A stretch of DNA of 64,000 nucleotides from Chthonomonadaceae bacterium (GTDB lineage Bacteria > Armatimonadota > Fimbriimonadia > Fimbriimonadales > Fimbriimonadaceae): contig CP054189.1 of the NCBI GenBank assembly GCA_015709495.1, positions 1,178,001 to 1,242,000 on the forward strand. Reading direction: 5' to 3'. The notes beneath the pieces were generated by a model. That model was not told where the DNA came from. It did no database searches and worked only from the letters and a program-made list of their open reading frames with translations. A program made the translations under genes and the position numbers. Positions 17,185 to 25,866 of the stretch are shown here, one piece after another. The first letter of the stretch is position 1. Every line of letters starts with the position of its first letter.

Positions 17185-20100
17185 GTGTTCATGCTCGCAT
17201 TCGCCGTCTTCGCTGGGATCCAAGAGCCCGCGGGACCTTGGGAGTTCGGAAAAAGGGAGATCGAGGCCGCCGTCCGGGTTCAGGCCCCCTCGTCCGAGGT
17301 CCCCATTCGAAGGAAGTATGACAAGGGGCTGCCACCTGAGGCGTTCCGCGTCGCCTTCGGAAAAGCCGCAATCGAAGTTGCGTCGAGCGATGATCGTGGG
17401 GCGATGTATGGGGCGTTAGATGCGGCGGAGCGTCTTGCTGCGGCCAAGTTGTCCGAACTCGCCGGAAAGGAGTTTCGAGGGAGTCCCAAGTTCGCGGACC
17501 GAGGATGGAACCTGTTCCTTCCTTTGCCCTGGGACTACCTTGCGAACCGGATCGACCCGTCCTCAGAAGCGCTGGCCGATCCAAAGCGATGGTTCTTCCA
17601 CGACGAGGACTACTGGCGGACCCTGCTCGATCAAATGGCTCGAAGCCGACTCAATTGGCTCGACATTCACGGGCCTTACGATCTCGACACCACGCGCTTT
17701 CCCAACCTCTTCGCCTACTTTGTCTCCAGCGCGAAGTACCCCCTCGTCGGCCCATCGCCCGAAGTCAAGGCGAAGAACCTGACCCAACTGCGCAAGGTTA
17801 TCGACATGGCGCACGCCAGGGGCATTCGGGTGAGCCTGATGTCGTACGAAGCTCGGTTCGACACGCCTCACAACCCCAGTCCCCCGTACGCCGCCACGGA
17901 GGAGAACCTCTACGAGTACACGCAAGAGGTGGTAGCCGAAACCATCCGCAAACTGCCCCGGTTGGATGCGCTCGGGTTCCGGATCGGGGAAAGCGGCCGC
18001 GGTCCCGAGTTCTTCCGGTGCTATCTGGACGCCTTGAAGGAAACGGACTCCCCTCTGCCGCTCCTCACGAGATCTTGGGTGACACGCAAAGCGCGGGTGC
18101 TACCGCTCGCCAAGAGCGCCCGCGATTTCACGGTCCAAATCAAGTACAACGGCGAGCAGTGGGCCGCGCCCTACATCATGGCCGGCGGCCGAACCGGTGA
18201 GTGGTACAGCTATTTTTGGGAGGACTATCTCAGCGATTGGGGCCGCGAGACCGCAGCGGCGAGTTGGAGGGGCCGACCTATCGAGAAGGGAGCTTGGCCC
18301 AGTCAACCGTACAAAGTCGTCTGGCAGGTGCGCGACAACGGCACCCACCGGATCTTCCCGATCTTTCAACCCCAGTGGATTCGCAGGTCGATCGAGGCGA
18401 TGGACCTCGGAACCACATCGGGATTCACGGTCGAGCCCCTGAGCGCCTATTTCCCTCAGTCCCCCGCGTACTACTCCCAGCGCCCCAGCGCCTTTCGGTG
18501 GATTCACCAGCGGGACGAGCTGTTCATGATGCAATGGGGTCGGTTGGGCTATGACCCCTCGACCCCGGAGGACGTGTTCGTAAGGGCGCTTGGACGCAAG
18601 TTCCAACTGCGGAACCCAGAAGCGCTCGCAGTTGCTTGGTCGAACCTCAGCCGTATCATCCCAGTCGCGTTTCTGGCGTACTCGATCGGCCCCGACCATC
18701 GCAGCCATGCGCCCGAACTCGAGTGGGGCGGTTCTGTGGAATCGTTTCTCGAACGGGACCCCTTCGACTCCCACGTGTTTCGTTCTCCCAGAGAGACGGT
18801 CGCGGCAAAGACCCTTGGCGCCGGCGACGGCAGGATCGGATTTGAGGAGGCGGCCGACCTTCTCGACTTGCTTCGGTCGCGGGCCGCTCCTGCCTTTCGA
18901 ACGCTCGAATGGGGAGGTTCTCCCGGTTCGGGCCTAGCGGAGATCGGGGTTGCTCTTCGGCAACTCGATCGCCTCGGCGCGTATTATGCCGCCAGGTTCC
19001 GTGGAGCACTGGCCTATGCGCGATTTCAGTCTTCGGGCGAACGGTCCGACCTCGAAGACGCGGCAAGGCAAGCATGCGCAGCTTACGAGGCGTGGGATCA
19101 ACTCGCCAACTCCCCCGACGGCCACTCGTACCGACCTTTCACCGACCGGCTCCGCATGAGGACGCACGACTTCCATTGGAGTCTCGAATTGCCCAAACTG
19201 CTCGCGGAAAGGGAACGATTCCTGGAGCTTGCGGGGTGGACGCAGCCCCTGCTCCCTCGGCCCCTGATTCGAAACTGGGCCGAGCCCCCCCGCCACGCGA
19301 AGCTCACCTGGGACGAAGCTGACGGAAAAATCACGGCGCGCATCTCCTCGGAGGGCATCCGCCGCGCCTGGCTCCTGCATAAGCCCCTGCCGAGTTCAAC
19401 GTTTTTCCACAAGCTGCCTATGGAGCAACGCGACGGGCACTTCGTCGCCTCGATTCCTAGGCTTCCGGCGGGACACGCTTTGGCGGCCGAGATCGAGACT
19501 TCCTGCCGGGTGTGGCGGGTGCCTTGGTGGCTCCACGAAAGGCCCTATCTCGTCGTGCCGTCGAAGCCCCAGAGGACTCCACCTTACTTCAGTTCTGAAG
19601 AAGCGCTCGCTCACCTCGACCCTCGATCCCTCGACCCCCAGGAGCACGGCTGGCTCGTGGTGAGTTCGCGCGGCTGGAGCTTCTTCAGTCGATTCCCAAG
19701 CGGGCAAAGGCGGAAGCTCTTAGAACCCCTTGCGAAGGGAATGAAGATGCTGATTCTCCAGCAGGACTTCGCGTCGGGGCGATACTCGCTGGACTTTCTG
19801 GGGGAAAGCCCCGACTTTGAATCGAGGCGGGTGGGCGTTTTCGAACCCGGCGGTGCGCTCGGGCTCGAACGGATCGAAGACCCTGAGATTCTTTGGCAGC
19901 CCATGCGAGCGCAAGCGGATTGGGAGGTTTTCGGCAACGGAGGGGTCGCTCGCAAGAAGGTCGGCAAGGGCGAAGTTTGGGTGGTCCAGGCGAGGCTTCT
20001 GCAACGCTTACATCTGCCCGCAGCCAGCCGCTCGCTCGCCGCGCTCGTCAGGCAAACGGCTGCGTCCGGGCCTGCGATTCTGCTCGATACCGGCACCGAA

Positions 20101-22047
20101 GGTGGGGACTACGTGACTTCGGTTTTGCCGGACTTCTACAACTCGCTTGGCCTTTCGTTCCTTACGCTGGGTGAGGTCGTGGCCTCCGAGCAGGGCCTTC
20201 GCGCCTTCGAACCTGTCGCCGCGCCCAAGTCGGATCAGAGCGTCTTGGAGGGGCGAGGGCCCGCGATGATGGCGGCTTTCCTAAAAGAGAAGGTCGAAGC
20301 GGCGGCCGCGCGCCCCGTCCCATCCTCTGTGGCCGAGTTCGAAATCGAGCGGGAGCGGCGTCGGCGGGAACTGATGCGAAGCCTTGGCTTAGACCCCTTA
20401 CCTCCCCGAACGCCGCTGAACGCCCAGGTCACCGGGGTCGTCCAACGGGCGGGGTATCGGATCGAGAAGCTGCTCTTCGAGAGCCGCCCCCAGTTTTTCG
20501 TTACGGCGAATCTCTACCTTCCCGACCCTCTGCCCCAAGGAAAGCTGCCCGTAATCGTGAACCCCCATGGCCACTGGCAGCACAAGAAGCAAGAGCCGGT
20601 CGTGCAAACGAGGGCCATCTCGCAGGCTCTGGCCGGATACCTCGCCGTAGTGGTGGACTCGCCGGGCCATAGCTTCGAAGGCGGCGCGCCCGTCGAACGG
20701 AGGTTCGCGGGCACCCATAACGACCTCCGGCTGCTGTTGGGTTCGATGAACACGACCTCGGTGTATGTTTGGGACCTCGTTCGCACGCTCGACTACCTCG
20801 AAACCCGGCCTGAGGCCGACATGACTCGCGTCGGAATCACCGGGGCCTCAGGGGGTGGGCTGGCCACGGCTTACGCTTTCGCCGCCGAGCCCCGCTTCAC
20901 CTGCGCCGTTCCGGTCGTTTACGCTTCGAGCCTCGAGGTCAACGCCAACAACGGGTGCCTCTGCAACCATGTGCCGGCCACGCTCCGAGTCGGAGACCGC
21001 GCGGACGTGCTCGCGATTCGGGCGCCCAAGCCCGTGTTCGTCATCGGGGCGCAGGACGATCCCGAGTTCCCGCCCGAGGGCACGAAACGCACCGGAGAGA
21101 AACTCAAGGAAACCTACGCGCTTCTTGGCAAGGAAGGCCTCTCGCAGTACCGCGTGTTCGACGGGCCGCACGATTACAACCGGGCGATGCGGGAGGCTGC
21201 CATGGGTTTCTTCGACCTGCACCTCCGAAGGCGGGGCAACGGTACGCCAGTCCCTGAGCCGACGATTCAACCCGAGCCTGCCGGGTCGGAGTCGCTTCGA
21301 GTCGTAGCTGAGGAGATCGAAGGCAGGTCGATGTTGGATTTGGCTCGGGAGGCCCTCGCGTCGGCTCCTCCGACGACCTGGGATGACACGGTGGCCCTGA
21401 ATGGCGGGCTGCCGCTGCCCGTTCCGCTGGATTGGACGGAGGAGCGTTCGAGCGAAGGCAAGATTTTCGCGTCGTTCGAATCCGAGTCAGGTCTGAGGGT
21501 TCCCGCGGTCATCTGGACGCCGGGGGCTCAGGCGAGAGCGGTCGTCGTCCTCATTAGCGAAGGCGGCAAGGTGCGGGCCCAGCAGGAATTCGGCGTGGAG
21601 CGGCTTGTGCAATCAGGCCTTGCGGTGATGGCGATCGACGTGCGGGGGTTCGGGGAGTTGCCGGGACTCGATGCCAGGTTGATGGCGTATCTCGGAACTG
21701 CGGATACGTTCGCCATGGCTTGGGATACGGCAAGAGCCGCAGTCGCCGCCCAGCGGTTCGCGAATCGGGTCGTGCTCGCCGGAAAAGGAACCGCCGCCTC
21801 GCAGATCGTCCTCTATGCTGCCCTCATGGAACCGTCAATCGACCGGGTTTTGGGCATCGAGGGCCTGAGGGGCTTTGCGGACGCCTTCGACGCCCGCGTG
21901 CCGACGTATTCGGTCATGCCTCGCGCGAACCTTTCCGCATCGCTCGCAACTCTCCGACAGAAGGTCGGGGCGCGTGGCGTCTGGACGTTCCTTGGCGATC
22001 GGCCGCTCGACCCCACCGAGGCCGTGCTCGACCTCCTGCGACCCTGA
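17185..22047 (+). CDS. giant fusion: glycosidase-like domain, middle domain and two alpha/beta-hydrolase domains (1,620 aa)
   Basis: GTG 17185 has GGAGGG 7 nt upstream. A short hydrophobic N-terminus suggests export. Residues 20-110 resemble the N-terminal domain of GH20/GH67 enzymes (SDDRGAMYGALDAAERL), followed by a barrel-like region (RGWNLFLPLPWDYL, LDIHGPYDLD). Residues 800-1050 look like a glutamine-amidotransferase-like or beta-sandwich domain. From about 1075 comes an acetyl-xylan-esterase-like hydrolase with VNPHGHW, nucleophile elbow GASGGG (S1222) and a GPHDYN histidine. A final hydrolase-like domain (about 1400-1620) has GKGTAA where the serine elbow should be, so it is probably inactive. 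It likely deacylates and trims plant or microbial glycans. Exact substrates are unknown. Confidence 0.8.
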   Translation: MFMLAFAVFAGIQEPAGPWEFGKREIEAAVRVQAPSSEVPIRRKYDKGLPPEAFRVAFGKAAIEVASSDDRGAMYGALDAAERLAAAKLSELAGKEFRGSPKFADRGWNLFLPLPWDYLANRIDPSSEALADPKRWFFHDEDYWRTLLDQMARSRLNWLDIHGPYDLDTTRFPNLFAYFVSSAKYPLVGPSPEVKAKNLTQLRKVIDMAHARGIRVSLMSYEARFDTPHNPSPPYAATEENLYEYTQEVVAETIRKLPRLDALGFRIGESGRGPEFFRCYLDALKETDSPLPLLTRSWVTRKARVLPLAKSARDFTVQIKYNGEQWAAPYIMAGGRTGEWYSYFWEDYLSDWGRETAAASWRGRPIEKGAWPSQPYKVVWQVRDNGTHRIFPIFQPQWIRRSIEAMDLGTTSGFTVEPLSAYFPQSPAYYSQRPSAFRWIHQRDELFMMQWGRLGYDPSTPEDVFVRALGRKFQLRNPEALAVAWSNLSRIIPVAFLAYSIGPDHRSHAPELEWGGSVESFLERDPFDSHVFRSPRETVAAKTLGAGDGRIGFEEAADLLDLLRSRAAPAFRTLEWGGSPGSGLAEIGVALRQLDRLGAYYAARFRGALAYARFQSSGERSDLEDAARQACAAYEAWDQLANSPDGHSYRPFTDRLRMRTHDFHWSLELPKLLAERERFLELAGWTQPLLPRPLIRNWAEPPRHAKLTWDEADGKITARISSEGIRRAWLLHKPLPSSTFFHKLPMEQRDGHFVASIPRLPAGHALAAEIETSCRVWRVPWWLHERPYLVVPSKPQRTPPYFSSEEALAHLDPRSLDPQEHGWLVVSSRGWSFFSRFPSGQRRKLLEPLAKGMKMLILQQDFASGRYSLDFLGESPDFESRRVGVFEPGGALGLERIEDPEILWQPMRAQADWEVFGNGGVARKKVGKGEVWVVQARLLQRLHLPAASRSLAALVRQTAASGPAILLDTGTEGGDYVTSVLPDFYNSLGLSFLTLGEVVASEQGLRAFEPVAAPKSDQSVLEGRGPAMMAAFLKEKVEAAAARPVPSSVAEFEIERERRRRELMRSLGLDPLPPRTPLNAQVTGVVQRAGYRIEKLLFESRPQFFVTANLYLPDPLPQGKLPVIVNPHGHWQHKKQEPVVQTRAISQALAGYLAVVVDSPGHSFEGGAPVERRFAGTHNDLRLLLGSMNTTSVYVWDLVRTLDYLETRPEADMTRVGITGASGGGLATAYAFAAEPRFTCAVPVVYASSLEVNANNGCLCNHVPATLRVGDRADVLAIRAPKPVFVIGAQDDPEFPPEGTKRTGEKLKETYALLGKEGLSQYRVFDGPHDYNRAMREAAMGFFDLHLRRRGNGTPVPEPTIQPEPAGSESLRVVAEEIEGRSMLDLAREALASAPPTTWDDTVALNGGLPLPVPLDWTEERSSEGKIFASFESESGLRVPAVIWTPGAQARAVVVLISEGGKVRAQQEFGVERLVQSGLAVMAIDVRGFGELPGLDARLMAYLGTADTFAMAWDTARAAVAAQRFANRVVLAGKGTAASQIVLYAALMEPSIDRVLGIEGLRGFADAFDARVPTYSVMPRANLSASLATLRQKVGARGVWTFLGDRPLDPTEAVLDLLRP

Positions 22048-22052
22048 TCGCC

Positions 22053-23021
22053 ATGTCCGAACTGCGCTACCACCCCTTCCTCGAAACGTGGGTCATGACC
22101 GCGACGCACAGACAAGACCGAACCTTCCTACCTCCGTCGGATTTCTGCCCGCTCTGCCCGACTCAGGCCGGGGGCTTTCCCACGGAAATCCCCGCCGAGG
22201 ACTTCGACATCGTCGTGTTCGAAAACCGCTTTCCCTCGTTGCGGCGAAACCCGGAACCTCCCGCAGTCGAAGGCCTTGCGATGGCCCCTGTACGGCCCAG
22301 CAACGGAGTCTGTGAGGTCGTGGTGTACACCCCCGAACATGCGGGCAGCTTCGCCGACCTCTCGCTGCAGAAGGTGGAGCGCCTGGTGAGGGTCTGGAAG
22401 GACCGCTACGTCGAGCTTTCTTCGATCCCAGAGGTGGAGTACGTATTCATCTTTGAGAACAAGGGGCGAGAAATCGGCGTGACTCTCAGCCATCCTCATG
22501 GCCAGATCTACGCTTGCCCCTACATCCCGGCCACGCTCGCTCAGGAACTCGCCTCGGAGCGCAGGTATTGGGAGGCGACGGGCAAGACGCTCTGGGGCGA
22601 CTGGTTGGGGGCCGAGCTTGCGGATGGCCGCAGGGTGATCGTCGAGAACTCTGAGTTCGTCGCCGTCGTGCCTTACTTCGCGCGGTATCCCTTCGAAGTC
22701 TGGGTCGTGGCCAGGCGAGAGGTTCGCTCGCTCGCATTGGCCAACGAGGCGACGCTGGACGCTCTCGCGGACTTGCTTCTGAAGGTGGCTCGAGCTTATG
22801 ACCGGCTCTTTGGGTTCTCGCTGCCGTACGTTATGGCGATGCACCAAGAGCCCGCCGCGCCTGGGTATGAATTCACCCGCCTTCATGTGGAGTTCTATCC
22901 GCCGCACCGGACGCACGACAAGCTGAAGTACCTTGCCGGAAGCGAGGCCGGCGCAGGGGCGTTTATCAACGATACGCTCCCGGAGTCCAGCGCCGCCCGC
23001 CTCCGCGCGTGCGTGGAGTAG
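22053..23021 (+). CDS. galT: galactose-1-phosphate uridylyltransferase
   Basis: The 322-residue protein has the GalT active-site motif SHPHGQIYACPY (nucleophilic histidine in HPHGQ), preceded by IFENKGREIGVTL, and the zinc-site CPLC near residue 32. It exchanges UMP between UDP-glucose and galactose-1-phosphate in the Leloir pathway. ATG 22053 follows the stop of the giant glycosidase gene by 5 nt, so the two are probably co-expressed, which fits sugar release followed by metabolism. galK and galE are not in the window. The product is slightly shorter than typical GalT. Confidence 0.93.
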   Translation: MSELRYHPFLETWVMTATHRQDRTFLPPSDFCPLCPTQAGGFPTEIPAEDFDIVVFENRFPSLRRNPEPPAVEGLAMAPVRPSNGVCEVVVYTPEHAGSFADLSLQKVERLVRVWKDRYVELSSIPEVEYVFIFENKGREIGVTLSHPHGQIYACPYIPATLAQELASERRYWEATGKTLWGDWLGAELADGRRVIVENSEFVAVVPYFARYPFEVWVVARREVRSLALANEATLDALADLLLKVARAYDRLFGFSLPYVMAMHQEPAAPGYEFTRLHVEFYPPHRTHDKLKYLAGSEAGAGAFINDTLPESSAARLRACVE

Positions 23022-23038
23022 GTTGGGAGACGGAACGG

Positions 23039-23401
23039 TCACGAATTGCCTTGCCGATCGACGCCCATCTCGCCAGGGGGCGACAAAACGTCCAACACCA
23101 GGGAGTCCTCAAGCGCCTCGACGCCGTGGGGAAAGTCCGACGGCAGGTGGATGGCCGTCCCGCCTTCGACGACGACCTCGCGATAGTCCTCCGACCCGGG
23201 CTGCCCGAGCTTCCAAAGAACGCTTCCGGATACCACGAAGGCGATTTGCTCATTGGGATGGGAGTGGCTCTGGACCACGCAACCCTTGGCAAGCTGCACA
23301 TGAGCCCAAAGCATGTGGCTACCGAACACCCTTCTTCGCGTGAGCTTGTCGATGGGTCGGTCGGCTTCGATCTCTTCAACCTTGAAAACGGCGGCGGACA
23401 T
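23039..23401 (-). CDS. cupin-domain protein, 120 aa
   Basis: A single small cupin barrel. The first motif reads SHSHPNEQIAFVVSG near residues 45-60, with His/His/Glu metal ligands, and the second motif is LPSDFPHGVEAL. Such proteins bind a divalent metal and act as small dioxygenases, isomerases or sensors; nothing points to a specific reaction. A TAGACT -10 hexamer ends 7 nt before the ATG, fitting a leaderless mRNA. It converges with galT across a 17-nt gap. Confidence 0.85.
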   Translation of the reverse strand: MSAAVFKVEEIEADRPIDKLTRRRVFGSHMLWAHVQLAKGCVVQSHSHPNEQIAFVVSGSVLWKLGQPGSEDYREVVVEGGTAIHLPSDFPHGVEALEDSLVLDVLSPPGEMGVDRQGNS

Positions 23402-23408
23402 AGAATCC

Positions 23409-23414
23409 AGTCTA
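23409..23414 (-). promoter_or_regulatory. -10 hexamer TAGACT for the cupin gene
   Basis: Read on the minus strand, the hexamer ends 7 nt before the ATG at 23401 with no ribosome site between. Confidence 0.5.
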
Positions 23415-23541
23415 TCCGAGAAGTCGGGCGAGGGGCACCCGGCTACGCGGTTTCTTGCGAACTCAGGAGGTCAGGCGGCGACCTCGCACTCCAAAACACC
23501 CTCTATGAGCCTCTGCCGGTAGACCAAGGTGCAAGGACTCC

Positions 23542-25476
23542 CTATCCCTTCAAGTGCTCACGAAGTGATCTCAGATACTCCTCCGGCCAACTTCCATAGG
23601 GTACGGCTCGATCCAGGTGCTCGATCGACAAGGGAAGCGACGCTTCCTGCAATCGCCGTCCGTTCACAAATGCAATGCACTGCAAGTATCTCTGCTTGCC
23701 AAGCAAATACTTACCCCTCAAAGCGGCCCCAATATCAGTATGCAGTTGACTTCCCTTGAGCGTTGCCGCAACACCTGCCAGAGTCGTCCAGAGGACGGGA
23801 TAGCCTGAAAGCAGGCTCTCGGCATCCGGTTCTGCACACTTGATCACGAGTTCAGTCGACATGCGAAGTTCGACCGTTACGTCCTTTCGGTCACATGCTT
23901 CGTCAGAAGGGTCCCCTCCTCGACCGGCCGCAACCCACTTGAGCAGGTTAGCGCTACTCGCCGAGGAGACGCTCATCGGGACGCTCGCCGAACCAAGCCT
24001 CTCCAGGGCCCTCCAAGTGGCCGCCGGGACCGTAGATAGGAAGGAACCCAAGTAGTATGACACCTGAGATGTGGGGTGGGAAATCAGGCAGTTCCTGTAA
24101 AGGAGGTACCGAAGGTACCGCTGCAGTGATCCTTGCGTTGAGCCAGGTCCTGCGCCGAACAAGAAGTCCCATTCAATCTTGGGGTCCCGTGCCGGTAGCC
24201 TGCTGATGAATGTCGCCAATGACGACCTGTCGAGGAACAGTGCGTGCGCCAGGTTCTGCCTTTGCGGCGTTATCAGAACCCGCCGCTCTGTAACACGAAA
24301 CCCTATGATCCCCTTGCTGACCAAAATGCGAACCACATTCTGGGGAGTCTCGTTCGTACTTAGTATCAAATCGTCCATAGCCTGATCGGGTAGCCAGGCT
24401 ACGACTAACCGGTTCGTCGTGGCACTTACCCAATGCGCTATATCCTGAAAGACAGTCGCGACAGGGTCCTCTATTGTTGGCTCCGCGATTGGCAAAGGAA
24501 GGGGTTCAGGGTTGGAAGCTTGAGCGGCAATGTTCTCGGCTGCCTTCAGTAGTTGAGTTACCATGTCACGAGCGGGCTGAGAGAGCATACGAACGCCAGG
24601 TGCCGCGCGTTCGAGGATTCCTGGCATTATGGCGGGTGGCGCACGGACCGGAAGGTCGACAGAAGCCTCGTCTATGAGCGAGCCTCGATCGTATATCCTT
24701 AGTCGTAGGGTGATGTCCTCCCACATAGGCATAACGGTCAGAATCGCCACTGGTTCGCTGGGCGGAGACTGAATTCGGTCAAAGAACTCTCGCCACGGTC
24801 TTGCGTAGGCCGTGGTCGGGATCGAGTCCGCTGCCAGCCATTCCTTTGCCATGGACATCACCTGGGAATAGGAACGAAGAGCGCTTTGCGCTCTCAACCC
24901 GATGGGGCGCTGATGCCCCGTGGGGTGTGACGAGAAACTCACCGTTGTTCCCGGCGGGATCCGAGCCAATGCGTCTGGACCGACGATTGCGATGAATTCA
25001 TCCAACAGACCGTCCGCTGGAAGTCTGGGGGTATACCCGCGTAACGCAGACGTAGCGTCTGGATTCCCCAGGTTGGACCTCAGTTCAGCAAGTTGATTGG
25101 AGAGCATCGCCAGAGCAACATCTGGAGCCCACGTTTTACGCCCGTTAACGCGGCCCCTTATCGCCTCTGCTCGAAGATCTCGTTCGTAAGCGATGGACTC
25201 CTTGAGTGATTCGGTCGATTGTTCGAGTACAAGCGTATCCCCATCCGCCACCCATTCAGCCCCAACATAGGATGCAACCGCTTCAGCTTCTTCCAATGAG
25301 GCTGCGGTCGGCTTCGCTACGTTCGAGACAATGATGACCCTGTTACGAAGTTCCGCGGACGCCCGATAGGACGTGCCACTTCGGAGGGTCAAATCCTCAC
25401 AGAAGGCCTGTATCGTTCCGACAAACGGCACCCAAGTGGGGAATGCGGCTATCGCGACCGTAGCGACGACCAACAT
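23542..25476 (-). CDS. hypothetical exported protein, 644 aa
   Basis: The first 25 residues are hydrophobic (MLVVATVAIAAFPTWVPFVG), a probable signal peptide or anchor. I recognise no domain in the remainder. Visible features are an Ala/Glu-rich N-terminal third, a stretch with VVRILVSKGIIGFRVTERRV near residue 390 that recalls short secretin or STN-like beta-alpha units, and a mixed C-terminal region with several cysteines. The DNA looks less G+C-rich and uses more A/T-ending codons than neighbouring genes, a possible sign of transfer. It starts 12 nt after a small Cys-rich secreted peptide and is probably co-translated with it. Confidence 0.72.
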   Translation of the reverse strand: MLVVATVAIAAFPTWVPFVGTIQAFCEDLTLRSGTSYRASAELRNRVIIVSNVAKPTAASLEEAEAVASYVGAEWVADGDTLVLEQSTESLKESIAYERDLRAEAIRGRVNGRKTWAPDVALAMLSNQLAELRSNLGNPDATSALRGYTPRLPADGLLDEFIAIVGPDALARIPPGTTVSFSSHPTGHQRPIGLRAQSALRSYSQVMSMAKEWLAADSIPTTAYARPWREFFDRIQSPPSEPVAILTVMPMWEDITLRLRIYDRGSLIDEASVDLPVRAPPAIMPGILERAAPGVRMLSQPARDMVTQLLKAAENIAAQASNPEPLPLPIAEPTIEDPVATVFQDIAHWVSATTNRLVVAWLPDQAMDDLILSTNETPQNVVRILVSKGIIGFRVTERRVLITPQRQNLAHALFLDRSSLATFISRLPARDPKIEWDFLFGAGPGSTQGSLQRYLRYLLYRNCLISHPTSQVSYYLGSFLSTVPAATWRALERLGSASVPMSVSSASSANLLKWVAAGRGGDPSDEACDRKDVTVELRMSTELVIKCAEPDAESLLSGYPVLWTTLAGVAATLKGSQLHTDIGAALRGKYLLGKQRYLQCIAFVNGRRLQEASLPLSIEHLDRAVPYGSWPEEYLRSLREHLKG

Positions 25477-25488
25477 GTGCCTGTCTTC

Positions 25489-25716
25489 TCAAGGCAACGG
25501 GTGACACTCGCACCACAGACTTTGGCCTGAGCCGTGTGTATCGCAGATCAGGCCATTTGCCGAATTGCAGGAGCCGACGTCACAGAAATACGTGCCTGAC
25601 TGCGAATCATACGTTTTCTGACATCGAACCAGCGGCCCTGGTGGATCAGCAAGGGCCAACGTCAACACTGTGGCCATCAATACTGTCGGGACACAAACCA
25701 TAAGCGATTTCATCAT
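25489..25716 (-). CDS. small secreted six-cysteine peptide
   Basis: The product of about 75 residues starts with a clear signal peptide (MMKSLMVCVPTVLMATVLTL then ALA), leaving a mature chain of about 52 residues with six cysteines spaced C-x12-C-x4-C-x8-C-x10-C-x1-C. The even number and short length suggest a disulfide-bonded fold. ATG 25716 was chosen because AGGAGG lies 6 nt upstream; an ATG two codons earlier directly abuts the ribosome site. The neighbouring 644-residue exported protein follows by 12 nt. A secreted effector, inhibitor or structural partner are all possible. No family is recognised. Confidence 0.65.
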   Translation of the reverse strand: MMKSLMVCVPTVLMATVLTLALADPPGPLVRCQKTYDSQSGTYFCDVGSCNSANGLICDTHGSGQSLWCECHPLP

Positions 25717-25866
25717 TCCCATCCTCCTGACCTACGAAGTCGCTGCTACCTCCCCCCTGAGCGGAATGTCAATACCTGTGTAACAATACCGGAAAAGTAC
25801 CAGGCCACATCCTCATCTCCGCCGCTTTGCCCGGCGAGGGGTTCCATCACGTAGAATAGGTCAGAG

